64,000 nt of DNA from Iris pallida (taxonomy: Eukaryota > Streptophyta > Magnoliopsida > Asparagales > Iridaceae): the NCBI GenBank assembly GCA_029216955.1, contig JANAVB010002199.1:15722456-15786455 (forward strand), given 5' to 3'. A program made the translations under genes and the position numbers. The notes beneath the pieces are model-generated. The model saw only the letters and a program-made list of their open reading frames with translations. It searched no databases and had not been told where the DNA came from. This document shows positions 1 to 11,800 of the stretch, one piece after another (the first letter of the stretch is position 1; the number at the start of each line of letters is the position of its first letter).

Positions 1-1700
1 AACTAGGCGAGGTTCCCTGCAGGAACATCCTCGTAAAGCAGAGCCGGGTCCTCGGCAGTAATCCCATAGTATGAGTCGCAGAGTAACTCCTCCTCAGTAA
101 GGACACCTACAACGTTATCCTGTCAGGACGGGAGCAAGTACTGAATCTAGCAAACTAGCATATGAAACATGGAAATGAACATGAGAATGAACATGTGAGG
201 AATAACTGGAAAGCATGGCATCACATAGTCTATCATGGCAAGGACACATATGTCATAGAGACAGATGTATATGTAATGTTTAAAACTGTAGTAGGTACGT
301 GATCGGTCAATAGATGTACAATGTGCTGTGGCACATAATAAAATGTACATACGTACAAGTAGACAAGCATAGGTGTACATCCGTACAGAAAATATGGGAT
401 ATTTACCTGCGGCAAGGTATGCATATAAAATGCGACCAAGCTCGCTACTATAGGGGGGTCGTGATCACGTACACTACTATCAGTTTCCCCAAAACCCATA
501 TTCTAATCATGTGAGAGATACATCAAGACTGTTCTAAGCATGGTAGTAACTGGAAGTGCAACATGTAGAGATCTAACTTGCTACCCCAAGGATCAGCATA
601 TAACATGGTGGGGTTTGCAGTTCATTTATGTGACAATATGTAAAGTTCGTAGAAAGTACTTGCCTCTAGCAAAGCAAAACAAAACAAGCTGCGATAACAG
701 TGCTATGGATGTCCAGTAACTCGTCGCTGTAGAAGTAAAATATAATAACTTAGTTTTACACTAAGCTAAATCACTAGGACACTAATTGGTGCGACACGAC
801 TTGTGACTGGGTACCTAGCCAAAATGATGACTTGGCATAGGAGACCAATGTGGGGTGACACACTATGTTAACTAACTTTCTAGGGTCTTTATACTAGTGA
901 GGGATGGGGTTCAATACGACTAAAACTCCAAATAACACAAAAAGCTACAAGTCGTAATTAATCAATAAATAAATCAAAAGATTATTGTGTTCTAACAATT
1001 TTAGAGATAGGCAAAAAGCCTAGTTTTTCTTAAAGTAAAGTACTAAAGTGATCCTTATTAATCATAGAAATTTATTATAATTTTTCTGGAATTTATTATC
1101 CAGTACAAATATTTTATAAAAATCAGTTTTCCTAAGTATACAGAAAGTGGGTTTTGGTTTCATATGCCAAACTAGTGGCAAAACAGTAAATTAAATACTA
1201 CAAAAATTATACTAAATTAGCTAACTTAACATAGTATCTAAAAACTATTTTTCCATAATTTTAGCAATACTTTAAGTATTTTTAGAAAATCAAAAACAGC
1301 AATACACACAATAATTAATTATCTGCGTATTTTGTCCATGTATATAATTTGAACCAAAGTTCAAATACAGGACCCAAGGCCATGAATCAAGTCCAATATG
1401 ACTTGTACAGGTCTTGAATATGTGAAAACACATTTGAGCCCAAATACCCATGCTAGGCTTGGACACCAAATGGTTGCAGTAATTTAAATATACAAAAAAT
1501 ACTAAGTGGTAGAAAAGCAAAGTAAATATTAATATTTTATTTATGTGAAAACTTACAAAATAGTCATAAAAATATGACAAATAATATTTATATATTTAAA
1601 ATATACATATGTAAATATTACATAATTTACTTAGGCTAAATAATTATGTACTTAAATATATATACTTATAACATATATATACTTAAATATATATACTTAT

Positions 1701-1746
<46 letters not shown>

Positions 1747-1751
<5 letters not shown>

Positions 1752-1890
1752 AATACTTATATGTATATAAAGAAATAAATATATATAATATACATATATA
1801 CATATGTATACATAGTATATATATATATATATATACATATGTATATATGTATATTATATATATTTATTTCTTTATATACATATAAGTATT

Positions 1891-1895
<5 letters not shown>
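1747..1895. repeat. Perfect 62-bp palindrome inside TA microsatellite
   Basis: Positions 1747-1808 are the exact reverse complement of 1834-1895, with a 25-bp TA-rich spacer, and (TA)n tracts on both sides extend the symmetry further. The arms include the non-repetitive strings AAATACTTATATG and AAGAAATAAATA, so this is more than TA repeats pairing with each other. It lies within the family A LTR but is absent from the other two A copies, so it arose in this copy. Confidence 0.85.
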
Positions 1896-1929
<34 letters not shown>

Positions 1930-1996
1930 ACAACAAATATTATATAGTATGTAATAGTTTATTTATACATAAAGAAATATTCATATACATATATAC

Positions 1997-2000
<4 letters not shown>

Positions 2001-2081
<81 letters not shown>
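2001..2081. repeat. (AT)n microsatellite, about 80 bp
   Basis: Uninterrupted AT dinucleotides in the TA-rich middle of the LTR. The same place is AT-rich in the other family A copies, with differing repeat numbers. Confidence 0.95.
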
Positions 2082-2084
<3 letters not shown>

Positions 2085-2291
2085 AAAACAAAGAAAAACA
2101 AAAGAAAAACAAAAAGAAAGAAAAAAGAACACAAACAGAGGGCTCGAACTCGGCCCTCTGTGCACAGTGAGGAAGACTCGGAGCCCCACCCGCTAGCCAG
2201 TAGGCCTGAGCGGGCTTGCTGTTAGGATGGGGCTCGGGTTTATTTTATTTAGTAACAAATGATTTAACATAAAAAAAAATATAAAAGCCAA

Positions 2292-2319
2292 CCTGTGTCC
2301 TGACAGTTAAGGACACAGG
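2292..2319. repeat. Conserved hairpin in family A LTR
   Basis: CCTGTGTCCT and its exact reverse complement AGGACACAGG are separated by 8 bases. The identical hairpin occurs in the other two copies at 36666-36693 and 41903-41930. It stays intact in this diverged copy, which suggests that either its position or its fold matters to the element. Confidence 0.7.
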
Positions 2320-3227
2320 TATCCTCGTGTCCTTGGCCTGCACGACACACACGAGCTCAAACTCGCGTGTCCAGTTCTATCAAAGTATTCGCCAGGACAC
2401 GGCGAACGCTTTTGACCCAATACGAGACACGTACGACACAGGGGAACACTGACACTCACGTGTCCGGCGAGTTGAAGGGTGATTCGAAGGTCGGGGATGG
2501 CGGAGGAGACGTCGGCGTCACTGCGCTTGGGTGGCGCTGGGGTTGGCTCGGCAGGGCGCGTCGAATGGTGGTGGTGGCTGACGGTGAAGGTCGACGGTGG
2601 GGCTGGGCGGAGCTCGTCGGAGTAGGGTTAGGATTTGGGGGTTCGTCGGGGAAGAGCGGGGCAGCGGTTAGTCGTGGAGGAGATTTAGGGTTAGGGTTTA
2701 GTTCAGGGGGAGAGGGGGAGTTTATATAGGGTCTTTAGGGCGGTGGGGGCAGCCGGATTCGGCGGGGGCAGCGGCGTGGGTCGGTCGGGGCAGCGGTCAA
2801 CGGGAGCGGGTGAGAGGTGGAGGAGAGAGAGAGTCGTGTGAGAGAGGGGGGGCGTAGGTTTACACTTAGGCCCTTAGTTTTTAGGATAATTACAAATAGG
2901 TCCTCCCAGTATGTAAATGCAATAAATAAATTGCATTCCGCATATCAAAACAATTCAATAATTTCATAATGACATTAAAACATTTAAATAAATTGCAAAA
3001 CGATATTAAAATAATTTAGAAAAATTGCAAACCAATATTTTTGTATTTAAAAACTCATTTAAAATTATTTAAAAATTCTAGCAAAAATTCCTAAAAATTC
3101 CTACCAATTAATTAAGGCTATAAGTGACATTAAAAAAATTAATTAACACTGATTAAAATGGATTTGAAATTCAGGGGCTTACACAGGCGACTCAGAAGGA
3201 CCGGCCTCCTCAGAAGGACCGGCCTCC

Positions 3228-3973
3228 TCAGATGGAGCAGGACCAGCTTGACGGGGGTGGCAGGAGTTGGCTAATTGGCACGTCGTCGTCATCACTGGAA
3301 GAAGGAGAAGGAGTACGAGCTCGTTGCTTCGACCGAGCTTGTGCAACCGGTGGGGATCTCCGTGTCCCGGCCCGACCTTGCCGCTCCGGTTCAGAAATTG
3401 TAATCGGACGCTCAAGAGGACGTTCCGCGCGTTCCTTCTGCTTTGACGCGGTGGGGCGTATTCTTTTTGGTGCGTCGGGAGGACTGTTACCCCTATAAAA
3501 CATTGGATTGTGCGACCGTACAATTAATAACTAATGCAAACTAAAATAGAACTCTTACCCCCTATCCTCCACCCCCAGAACTGAGTACAGTAGGACTGCC
3601 AAGCATGTGGCAGTCCTCATGTAAACAAGGACTGCCACAGTCCTGGCAGTCCTCTATTGAAAGAGGACTGTCAGGCCTGTGGCAGTCCTTGTTTACATGA
3701 GGACTGCCACATGCTTGGCAGTCCTACTGTACTCGGCCAGCAGACAAACGACTCGCTAGTTTGTCGTTTTCTAGGATTAGGATTTTAAGAAAAATTATGG
3801 CTTTGTCGTGTTCGAAAATGGCATTCATAAACCCTAAAGACATTCTAAACCTAAATTATCAAAAGTTTTTAGACAATTAAAACTATTCTAGGGTTTCGAA
3901 TAAAATGTAGAAAATTATAGAAAAATTAGGGAAGAACGTACCGAGAATCCGATTTCTTCGACTTGCGTGTCAT
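3228..3973 (-). CDS. Putative transposon-encoded N-terminal fragment, two exons
   Basis: Exon 1 (3973-3942) reads ATG to a CG|GTACGT donor. Exon 2 (3492-3228) follows a TATAG acceptor and stays in frame, giving 98 residues. It starts MTRKSKKSDSR and ends with a serine/aspartate stretch SSSDDDDVPISQL before a stop. It is basic, low in complexity and has no catalytic motif. After the stop, a shifted frame continues with an acidic PSEEAGPSEEAGPSE repeat up to the LTR at 3183, so a small indel may have broken a longer protein. I read it as the start of a CACTA-type accessory or transposase ORF from its position just inside the repeat-rich end. The function is not established. Confidence 0.4.
3583..3734. 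repeat. Large palindrome of GGACTGCC-type repeats
   Basis: 3583-3638 is the exact reverse complement of 3679-3734 (56-bp arms), and the 40-bp loop is itself a nearly perfect inverted repeat, giving about 76-bp arms overall. It lies in the intron of the putative transposon ORF and is built from the same AGGACTGCCA unit that recurs at 4361-4510. Confidence 0.9.
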
Positions 3974-4263
3974 CTCGTCGAATGTGGGAGTGTTCTTCAA
4001 AGAAATTTGGTGGAGGAATTAGGATTAGAGTAGTGGAGGAGAATTTTCTAGGGTTTAGGGAGAGGGAGAGAGCTCTTCTTCTTTTTCTTTTGGAGGAGAG
4101 AGAGAGAGGAAATGATGAAATGAATAGAAAATTTGAGTTTGGGGGGTTGGGCTGCCCCCTAGTAGAATTTGGGCTGCCCCTAGTAGAATCTCCACCAAAT
4201 GGGCTGCCCCCTAAGTAAGGGCTGCCCCTTAGTAATTGTGGGGGTGCCCCTAAAAAAAACTAT

Positions 4264-4582
4264 TAAAAAAGACAATTGATAAAGGTACTGCACCTTTTGA
4301 TCAGGGCTAGCCCATTAGTTGGGCTAGCCCTGATCAAAAGTGAAGTGTCTTTTATAATAAGGACTGCCCAAATTTCTGGCAGTCCTACATACAGTAAGGA
4401 CTGCCAGAAAAATGGACAGTCCTTTTGTTTCACTTGCTGAGACTTAGGACTGCCAAGTTTTCTGCCAGTCCATTCAGTTTGCAGGACTGTCCGAAAATTG
4501 GACAGTCCTTGTTATAAAAAAAGTGAAGTTTTTGATCAGGGGCTAGCCCTGATCAAAAGGTGCAGTGCCTTTATCAATTGCC
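4264..4582. repeat. Nested inverted repeats with GATCAGGGCTAGCCC
   Basis: The left arm (about 4271-4313) and the reverse complement of the right arm (about 4538-4582) share CAATTGATAAAGG, then TGCACCTTTTGATCAGGG and CTAGCCC. The left arm contains its own palindrome around CCATTAGTTGG. Between the arms are four inverted GGACTGCC/GGACTGTCC hairpins. It could be the subterminal zone of the CACTA-like element or a separate fold-back MITE of about 320 bp. Confidence 0.75.
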
Positions 4583-5560
4583 ATTAAAAAACTAACTTAG
4601 TTGAAAAGACTAAATTTTTATTTACTACAAATAAATAATTAAAATAAATTTCTAAATGTTTACTTAATAAGAATAAATAATTAAAATAAATTTTATATTC
4701 TTTAACTTAAATAATTTATTATTATTCTAATACATTCTTCCACTTTCCGCTTTTCAATTTCCTATCTTAACCAAACACATTTGTTCTATACTAGAGGATA
4801 AGAAAGTGGATGAATTCCTACATTGATTCTATCATTTGGATTTGCTTCTCATTTGCTAATGTTTATTTTTGTTAAAAAAAACACTTCTAAAAGATGTTTT
4901 TTTAAAGTTATTTGTTTAAAAAAAACTTTTAGAGGCTCTTTGGTTAATTGTATATCCAATGTAAATGGTCTTGCATGAGAAGTAAATGTACCGTTTACAA
5001 CAAAACAAATACTATTAATCGGTGTAAATGAACAGTATTAGAGGCGGATGTAAGGCTTCGTTTGGTAGGAATCATAGAGAAGTGTGAGAAAAAAAATAGT
5101 AGAAATATATTTTCCATTTATATAAAAATGAAAGATGATTTTCTTTCTTTGTGTTTGGCAGAAGGGATGAAAAATAAAAGATATGTATATTCCTTTATCT
5201 GGTATGAAAGAAAAGAAATAAAAATAAAAATATAGACTTTACCAATTATATCTTCAACTAAAAGTAATTATTTATCATTTGACTTCATTGAATAATTTTT
5301 AAATAATATAGCTCCTATGTGTATCATTGTTCGTTATTACACGTTATGGCTTATTCTTCCGTTAACTCTGAGGGATTGAATTTCATTTTTTTTTTTTTTT
5401 TGGTTTTGGCGATATTCAATGTAACATGCACAACTTTATACATGCTATATTATATATTATTTGAACTCATTGTTTCCAATTTTAAAATATATATATATTT
5501 TTATAATTCGATCTCGAAATTGTTCGTCTAGCCAAAAAGTTTTTACGTCCCCTTACTGAA
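4583..5560. other. AT-rich intergenic DNA upstream of TFIIE alpha
   Basis: No coding frame with splice or homology support was found. A stretch near 5050-5170 containing CTTCGTTTGGTAGGAATC and TGTGTTTGGCAGAAGGG resembles the ends of common plant hAT-type MITEs, but no clean inverted ends or target duplication could be fixed. The promoter of the TFIIE alpha gene should lie in the right part of this interval and in the CT-rich 5' leader (about 5600-5815). Confidence 0.5.
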
Positions 5561-5815
5561 TTTTATATTGTGAGAGAACTTTTCCTTCTCCACTGTTTCT
5601 GTACCAAACAAAACAAAATGCATTATTCTCTCCCTTCTTCCTTCTCCATCCACTTCTCCTTCCACTTGTACGTGGAGAAAACAAAAGATGCAATAAACCA
5701 TTGAGAGAATCGAATTGGGAGTGAGCCTCTTCTTCGTGCTGCTTTCGTGATCCCCACCCATCTCTCCTCCATCATCATCATCATCATCATCATCTCCGCT
5801 CCCGACCGACCGACG

Positions 5816-8800
5816 ATGAACAAGAGAGGAGGAGATCCTTCTCCTTCCACTCCCCAAACGGCAGTCTACAATATCGATTCATGGAATCGGTAGGTCTAAC
5901 CCTAATAAAAATATATTAGGATTTGAGTTTCTATTCCATCGATCTCGAAAATCTCGGTAAAAACAAACAATTTTCGTCTTCTTCTTCTTCTTTCAGACTG
6001 GTGAGGTTGGCGGCTAGGGCATTCTACGACGACATCACTTTGAAGGGCGACAACGCCCCCAAGGCGGGGAGGGGCGACAACCGAGGGATGGCCGTCGTCG
6101 TCCTCGATGCTCTCACTAGGTTTCCAAATATATTTTTTTTCGTCTTAGAATTTGCTATAATTGGGTTATCAATTTATAGCGATTTAGTCCGTTGATACCT
6201 AGACTATGCCGGAATGGGAGTCCAGGTCCGTCTCTCCATCAGCCGCTACCCGAAAATATCAGTTCACCCCTATTTATAATTATAAGCGCATAACATGTCC
6301 AGGAGCAGGGATGGATCCATAAATATTAGTCACAGGGAACTTAGAGTCGCGGCCTCAAAAGGAGGTTTCGTGCAGTAGAAGAAGAAAAAATAACTCGAAG
6401 TTTTGAGTAAGTAGAAAGACTGTGGTCAATGGTTGGGGACAAACAAACCGGAAAAAAACAGCAACAGCTATCGATATGTGCTAAACCAAAAGCAAATGAA
6501 CTCGAGGGGCACCTCTGAGAGTGAGACATTGTATCGTGTCAATGAAGTTTGGAGAGGAGATAAAAGAGAAGAAGATAAAATGAGAAAAGAGGGCATAAAG
6601 ACTTGATCTCTAGGTTGCACCTCATGTGTATTTATATCAATATGCATGATGATAAATACACCCACAACTAATTTATTGTACCCACATAAGATAATAACAA
6701 TAATAACTCTAATAGTGTCTATGTAGATATTGGCAATAAACGCTTGACTGTGGCACAATTAGTTCAAAATCTTTCAGAATCGAATGCTTTGGAATATTCC
6801 ATTCTCGTAGAAATGCAAGGTTAGGTTCATCATCCAAAAAGTTTTGACTGGTAGGCGGGAGAAAAAAAGGAGAACTAGACGCATCGGCTGCAAGAGGGAG
6901 AGCGAGTTATTCTTCCCCCAAGGACTGCAACAATCGTTGAGTCTAGGCGAGCAAAGTGAATCTTCAGTTGACCAATTGATCGATTAAGATCTGCCTACCA
7001 AGCAAGAAAAATATATTTGATGATACTTGACTATTGTCTTAAATAGTAGAAGGACCTTGTATATTTGTTTGTTTTTATTGACTAAAACATACAATGGAAT
7101 TCGTTTTCTTTTGAAAATCCAGTGGGTGCTTGAGTCCCCCCTCCGCCTTACATGTGGATCCTCCCTTGTCTAGGAGGATTTGAACAGGTAATGTCTAGGA
7201 GGATTTGAACAGCTTACCTGTTTCCTTGTCATATGCCTTGAAGTGTTTGTCACTAGGGCTGGTGCTTGTGGACTTTGTTCGCCATGCTAGTTACTAGTAG
7301 ATGGGTAAGTATCTGAAGTTTTCGGATCATGGTTTCTAGGGATGTCCAAAAACCTTAGATGCGATGTTTCCCCTGGCTGTTGGTAATATTTAAACCAGAA
7401 TTTACTGATATTAAGTCACGTGATTCATGCCAACTTATTTGCAGAGATGATATAATGGTCTCGTTAGATAGGTAAAAAGTTTGAGTCATGTTGGAATGGA
7501 CATAAATGGGTGGTGGGTTTATTCTGTTTTAGTCTACAATGTGTAGAAGGTTGAACAAATTCTTCCTATCAGAGTAAGTTGGTACGGATTTAATTTGTGA
7601 GAATTAATTATATGACGGATGATCGTATGCTAGGAAGCACATACATATGAAAACGAGTGTCATGCCCGTGCCGTGTTGTGTCAGACACGAATGACACACA
7701 CTCCAAACTACACCGGGACAGACCAAAACCAGCATTGTCTTTGTTGATGTGTCCTTACCGTGTCGTATCATATTTGTGTCCATGCAACAGAAAGCGTAAG
7801 TACAGTTTGGAATTATGTGGAGTTTGGCTGAAGTCTAGACAAAGGATTTTGGAGTACCTTGTGATTATATAAATACTCTAAGAGTTTGAAAGGAAAATCC
7901 AATAATTCAACTATAAGACCAACCATGCTTGATGGACCTGATTGTTGGATAATTAACAAATGACATGTGCAGGAAATGAGAAGCTGTAATAGACGTGTGA
8001 CAATAAGTTGAAATGAGTGTATCTGTGAGAATTTGTAGGTAGCTTCGATTGAGGATAAAATGAGAGAAAGTTGTTGAACGTGAGTTGGACAGGTGCAACA
8101 TTAGTTAGGAGTAGTGATACGATATAAGTAAAAAGAGATAAGATAATAGTTAAAAGAGCTAGTAAAACTAAGAGTAGGCCTAAACGAAGTTGGATTGAGA
8201 GTGTAAAGAAGGATACGGTTTTTGTTAATGATATAGCATAGATCCTAACAGAGCTGAATGGATGAAATTTATGCAAAATAGCTGACTCCAAACCAGGCAC
8301 GGGTCTAGAAATACTATTCAGTGGGGACTAGAAAATTTTATTCAATTGGGACATGCAAACTAGAAAAATTAATTGTAAATTATCTATAATGTGGGTGGAT
8401 TGAGCTACAAACCCAAGGCCTCCTAGGTAAAAAAAATAATCAGTTCACCAAATAGACCACCATTTGATAGTGAATTATTTAATGGAGGGTCGAATTTATG
8501 GTACGTGTTGAAAAAAGTACATGAAAATTCTTCAAAATTTAGTAGAGGCTCGAGCCCCACTAGGTTTTATGTGGATCCACCCCTGCTCCAAAGGATTGGG
8601 ATAAAGGCTTTGTTATTTCATGGTGATGTCTTCTTCAGACACCATGATTCTAGAACTCGACATCCGTTTTCCTCATTTCTTTTGAAATTGTGTGTTTGTA
8701 GAGTACCTTAGATGTTTCGTCCTGTACTCTGTCTTGATTTAGTGGGTGAGTTGCTTTCTAGTAACTGCTATTCTTAGTATGTCAATTATCTGATCATATG

Positions 8801-11800
8801 TTAGTGCTTTAAACTTTTTGTTTAAATCATGCGTAATTTTTGTTTGGGTTTCCCAATCTAGTAGATTAAGTAGGACTATGACTGCTATGTGATATACTTT
8901 CTACACATTTTCTACCTACATTCCCGTTCTTATAGTTTAGAATCTCAGGCGGCAGTGGGTTAGAGAGGAAGATTTGGCTAAGGCCTTGAAGCTGCATTCA
9001 AAGCAACTACGCCGTACTTTACGATTTTTCGAAGAAGAGAAGGTTGTCACCAGAGATCACCGGAAGGAGGTCAGTTATTAACCATTCTGTAATGTATGCT
9101 ATACTTGACAGCAATTTCCTTTGCTTTCTTTGATAGTTCTGAATTTTAACCAAGCATATTTCTAAAAAACTTCCTACTCACCTTTTATTTCTTTCTTAAC
9201 TTGAACTTGTATTTTACTTCATATCTGGAGTAAGTATCAAGATCCTGTGCAAAGGGAGCAATACCAGATTGCTTGAAAATCTTATTTTAGAATAAGAAAA
9301 TCTTAGTTTGAACTTTGAACTCGGGGGGCCAGTTGCTGCGGGCTGGCCCCTTCTGTTAACAAAACCCTGCATTGGTTATTAAATTGCGGAATAATGGATT
9401 TATGAACTAAAGATTTGAGATCTAGTTACTATCAGTTCTGAGACAACCAGATGCTACAGGGATTATTATGTTGGCGCTACATAGTCAAATAGTGAGATTT
9501 GCGCATTAATATACACTGAAGATACAGTGGACGAGCTGAAATAATCATGACGATTTTTCTTAATCTTTCCTGGCTTTGTGGAACTTATATGTGGACTTTG
9601 ACATCTATATATGAATTGTCAGGAACCAGGATCCTTTTTCTGAAGTCATTGAATGTTCTTTAATAGCATTGTAGAATGTTCTTCAACAGAATCTTCAGAT
9701 CACATTGAACCCTTTCATCTTCTCTCTCTCTCTCTCACACACACGTCTGGGTTTAAACTTTTATGTATATGTGAGGTTCAAAATTAAATGGAGTCCTAAT
9801 CCCTTCATGTTGATAAGGAGTTCTTATACCTTCTTGAAGAGTCGCTTTGGCCTTGTTGAGCAATAGTTTAGTCCATGGGTATAGCCTAATTAAGAAAATA
9901 GCACTTACTTTCAAGGGCCATTGACTTCTGTAGGCATATGGTGAGAAAAGGGAAGGCTTTGCTCGATCTCAGACGGTAATGCTAGGAACCAACTGTAGGT
10001 GTATGGCTTGAAGGAGTTTTGTATAGAGGATGCCCTTTTAGAATAGTTGTGCCAGAACGATGTCTGGAAGTTAATGTTTTGTTAGATTATACCTCCGTTG
10101 GAGGTATCTGTAATAGGTGCTTTGTAGGTACCTTCCACTGTTGCCAAGCAGAAAGACTTAAATATCTTGGCAGCAAATGCTAGGCCAGAAGTGATATCTG
10201 CTGTTGTAGACAAAACCAAACTCTCCTCCTTTTTGTGGGTCACATTTTGCCGACTTTCCTTACCTGTTCATAGGGTTGCTGCTCATGATACTGGTTTCTA
10301 TGATGTTCACCCCGTTGGCATTAATTCTGTGCTTACGTGTTCATCTTTTAAGATCATATGGTCTTGTTGCTGAGGTTATTGATCAGTTGTTTTGGTTTCA
10401 AAATATTTCCCTTCAAATCTTTGAACAGTCTAACTTTGTAAGAAGTGATTACTTTCATGTTTTGATTTCCTTCAATGTATTCCTATGCATCCCTAGTCTG
10501 CCAAAGGTGCAAAAATATTCAGTGCTGCAGTTGCGGCCACTGGCGATGGACATCGAAAAGAGGGTGAAGAGAAAGTGAAGCTACATACTCATTCTTACTG
10601 CTGCTTGGATTATGCACAGGTTAGTTTTTATATATCTACATTATGAGGTACTTGTGCCTTCTTAACATTGGTCTCCCCATAATTCTTGTGCCCAAAGATT
10701 CTTAAAATATGTAATGACTGCATGAATTACTCAAGTTCTTCTATTATAGTGTAGAACTAACTGTTGAGCTCTAAAGAGAAATTCCTTACTCAATGTGTTT
10801 ACTTTGGCGATCGGTTACATGATACCCAAGAGGGAAAATGAACATTTTTCTACATTAGATTTACTCTGAAGTGACTTAGAAAACTTATTCATTGCCACAT
10901 TCAAACTCCTAGGAAGGTCTTTTTAAGTATGCTGTCATTTTGTTCTTGCTGTTGTATGTCAATTGTGGAAATTAGCTATTGGTGGCTTTTAGAGCTTTTC
11001 ATAATCTGTTGTCGATGGCCTTAACTTTTGTTATTCTTGTCGGTTTGATTTTACGGTTTTTACCTCAATCTCACGATTTATAGTAATGGTCAATTGCAAA
11101 TGGGATAATGGAGTTTTGAAGCATGAACTTTTTTTGACATTTATAAAATGGATAAATTCAAATTTCAATGAAGGCTAAGTTGACGATAAAATTTGTATCT
11201 TCAATTGTCTCTAGATGTTCGTTTAAAAAGAAGAAGAATAGATCGATGACATACAGCTGGAAAATGATGGTTTACTTTTACTCAAACAATCATCATAGTT
11301 TTTCACCTAGGTGGTAACCAGTGTCTTTTATTGAGGACCATTTGAATGGAAAGGTTGTAGTGAGGCTAATTATGCTGTATTATATCTACCTTTTCCCTAG
11401 CATAAAGTAATCAACTTTTCATTTGGGATAATGGAAATACTATTATTTAACGTAGATGACCATACAAGGTTTACTACCACATCCTGCATGAATTTCTACT
11501 CTCTTAAGGAAATGACTTTCAAGGAGTGTGTATCTTTATTTTTGTGCATTGGTATTTTCTTGAATACACGTGACTATTTATTGATTCTCAAGATCAAAAA
11601 GACTCTTCCTGAGCAAGTTATGATTCTTATGGTAAAAGGAATATAATGTAGTGGTATTGACTTTTATCAAGAATTCACTACTGCATCCATACACACACAC
11701 ACACGCCTGCATGCACACCCACACCCACATACATTACTTTCTTTTAAGATAATACTTGGTTTCTATTTTCTTAACTTATCAAAGCTTTGTATAATATACT

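Larger units (their letters stand above)
1..3183 (-). mobile_element. Partial family A LTR, Ty3/gypsy-like
   Basis: This stretch aligns along its whole length with the two LTRs at 33916-37551 and 39122-42784. It shares the GTCAGGACGGGAGCAAGTAC block at 122-141, the TA-rich middle, the CGTGTC-rich segment near 2300-2470 and the AGGGGCTTACA terminus at 3173-3183. About the first 280 bp of the LTR lie outside the window. Read on the minus strand the LTR starts TGTAAGCCCCTGAATTTC. It is clearly more diverged from the other two copies than they are from each other, so it is an older insertion. Whether it is a solo LTR or part of a longer element cannot be told from here. It sits immediately next to the CACTA-like coding exon that follows and probably interrupts it. 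Confidence 0.85.
3184..4567 (-). mobile_element. CACTA-like DNA transposon end (truncated)
   Basis: On the minus strand the region begins CACTGCACCTTTTGATCAGG at 4567. It is then packed with short direct and inverted copies of GGACTGCC / GGACTGTCC and GGGCTGCCCC, which resembles the subterminal repeat zones of En/Spm (CACTA) elements. A first coding exon and intron for a small basic, serine-rich protein follow at 3973-3228, and the family A LTR then cuts the element off at 3183. Assignment to CACTA rests on the CACTG start and the subterminal repeats; the 3-bp target duplication and the other end are not in the window. A large fold-back MITE is the alternative. Confidence 0.5.

Noticed and set aside
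1940..2189. Long YIYIYI open frames, also at 23917-24553, 36092-36504, 41298-41741 and 53594-53806
   Set aside because: They are translations of TA or CA microsatellites, which have no stops in some frames.
2684..2702. TTTAGGG-like telomere repeats (also near 37061 and 42298)
   Set aside because: There are only one or two degenerate units within family A LTRs, so this is neither a telomere nor an interstitial array.
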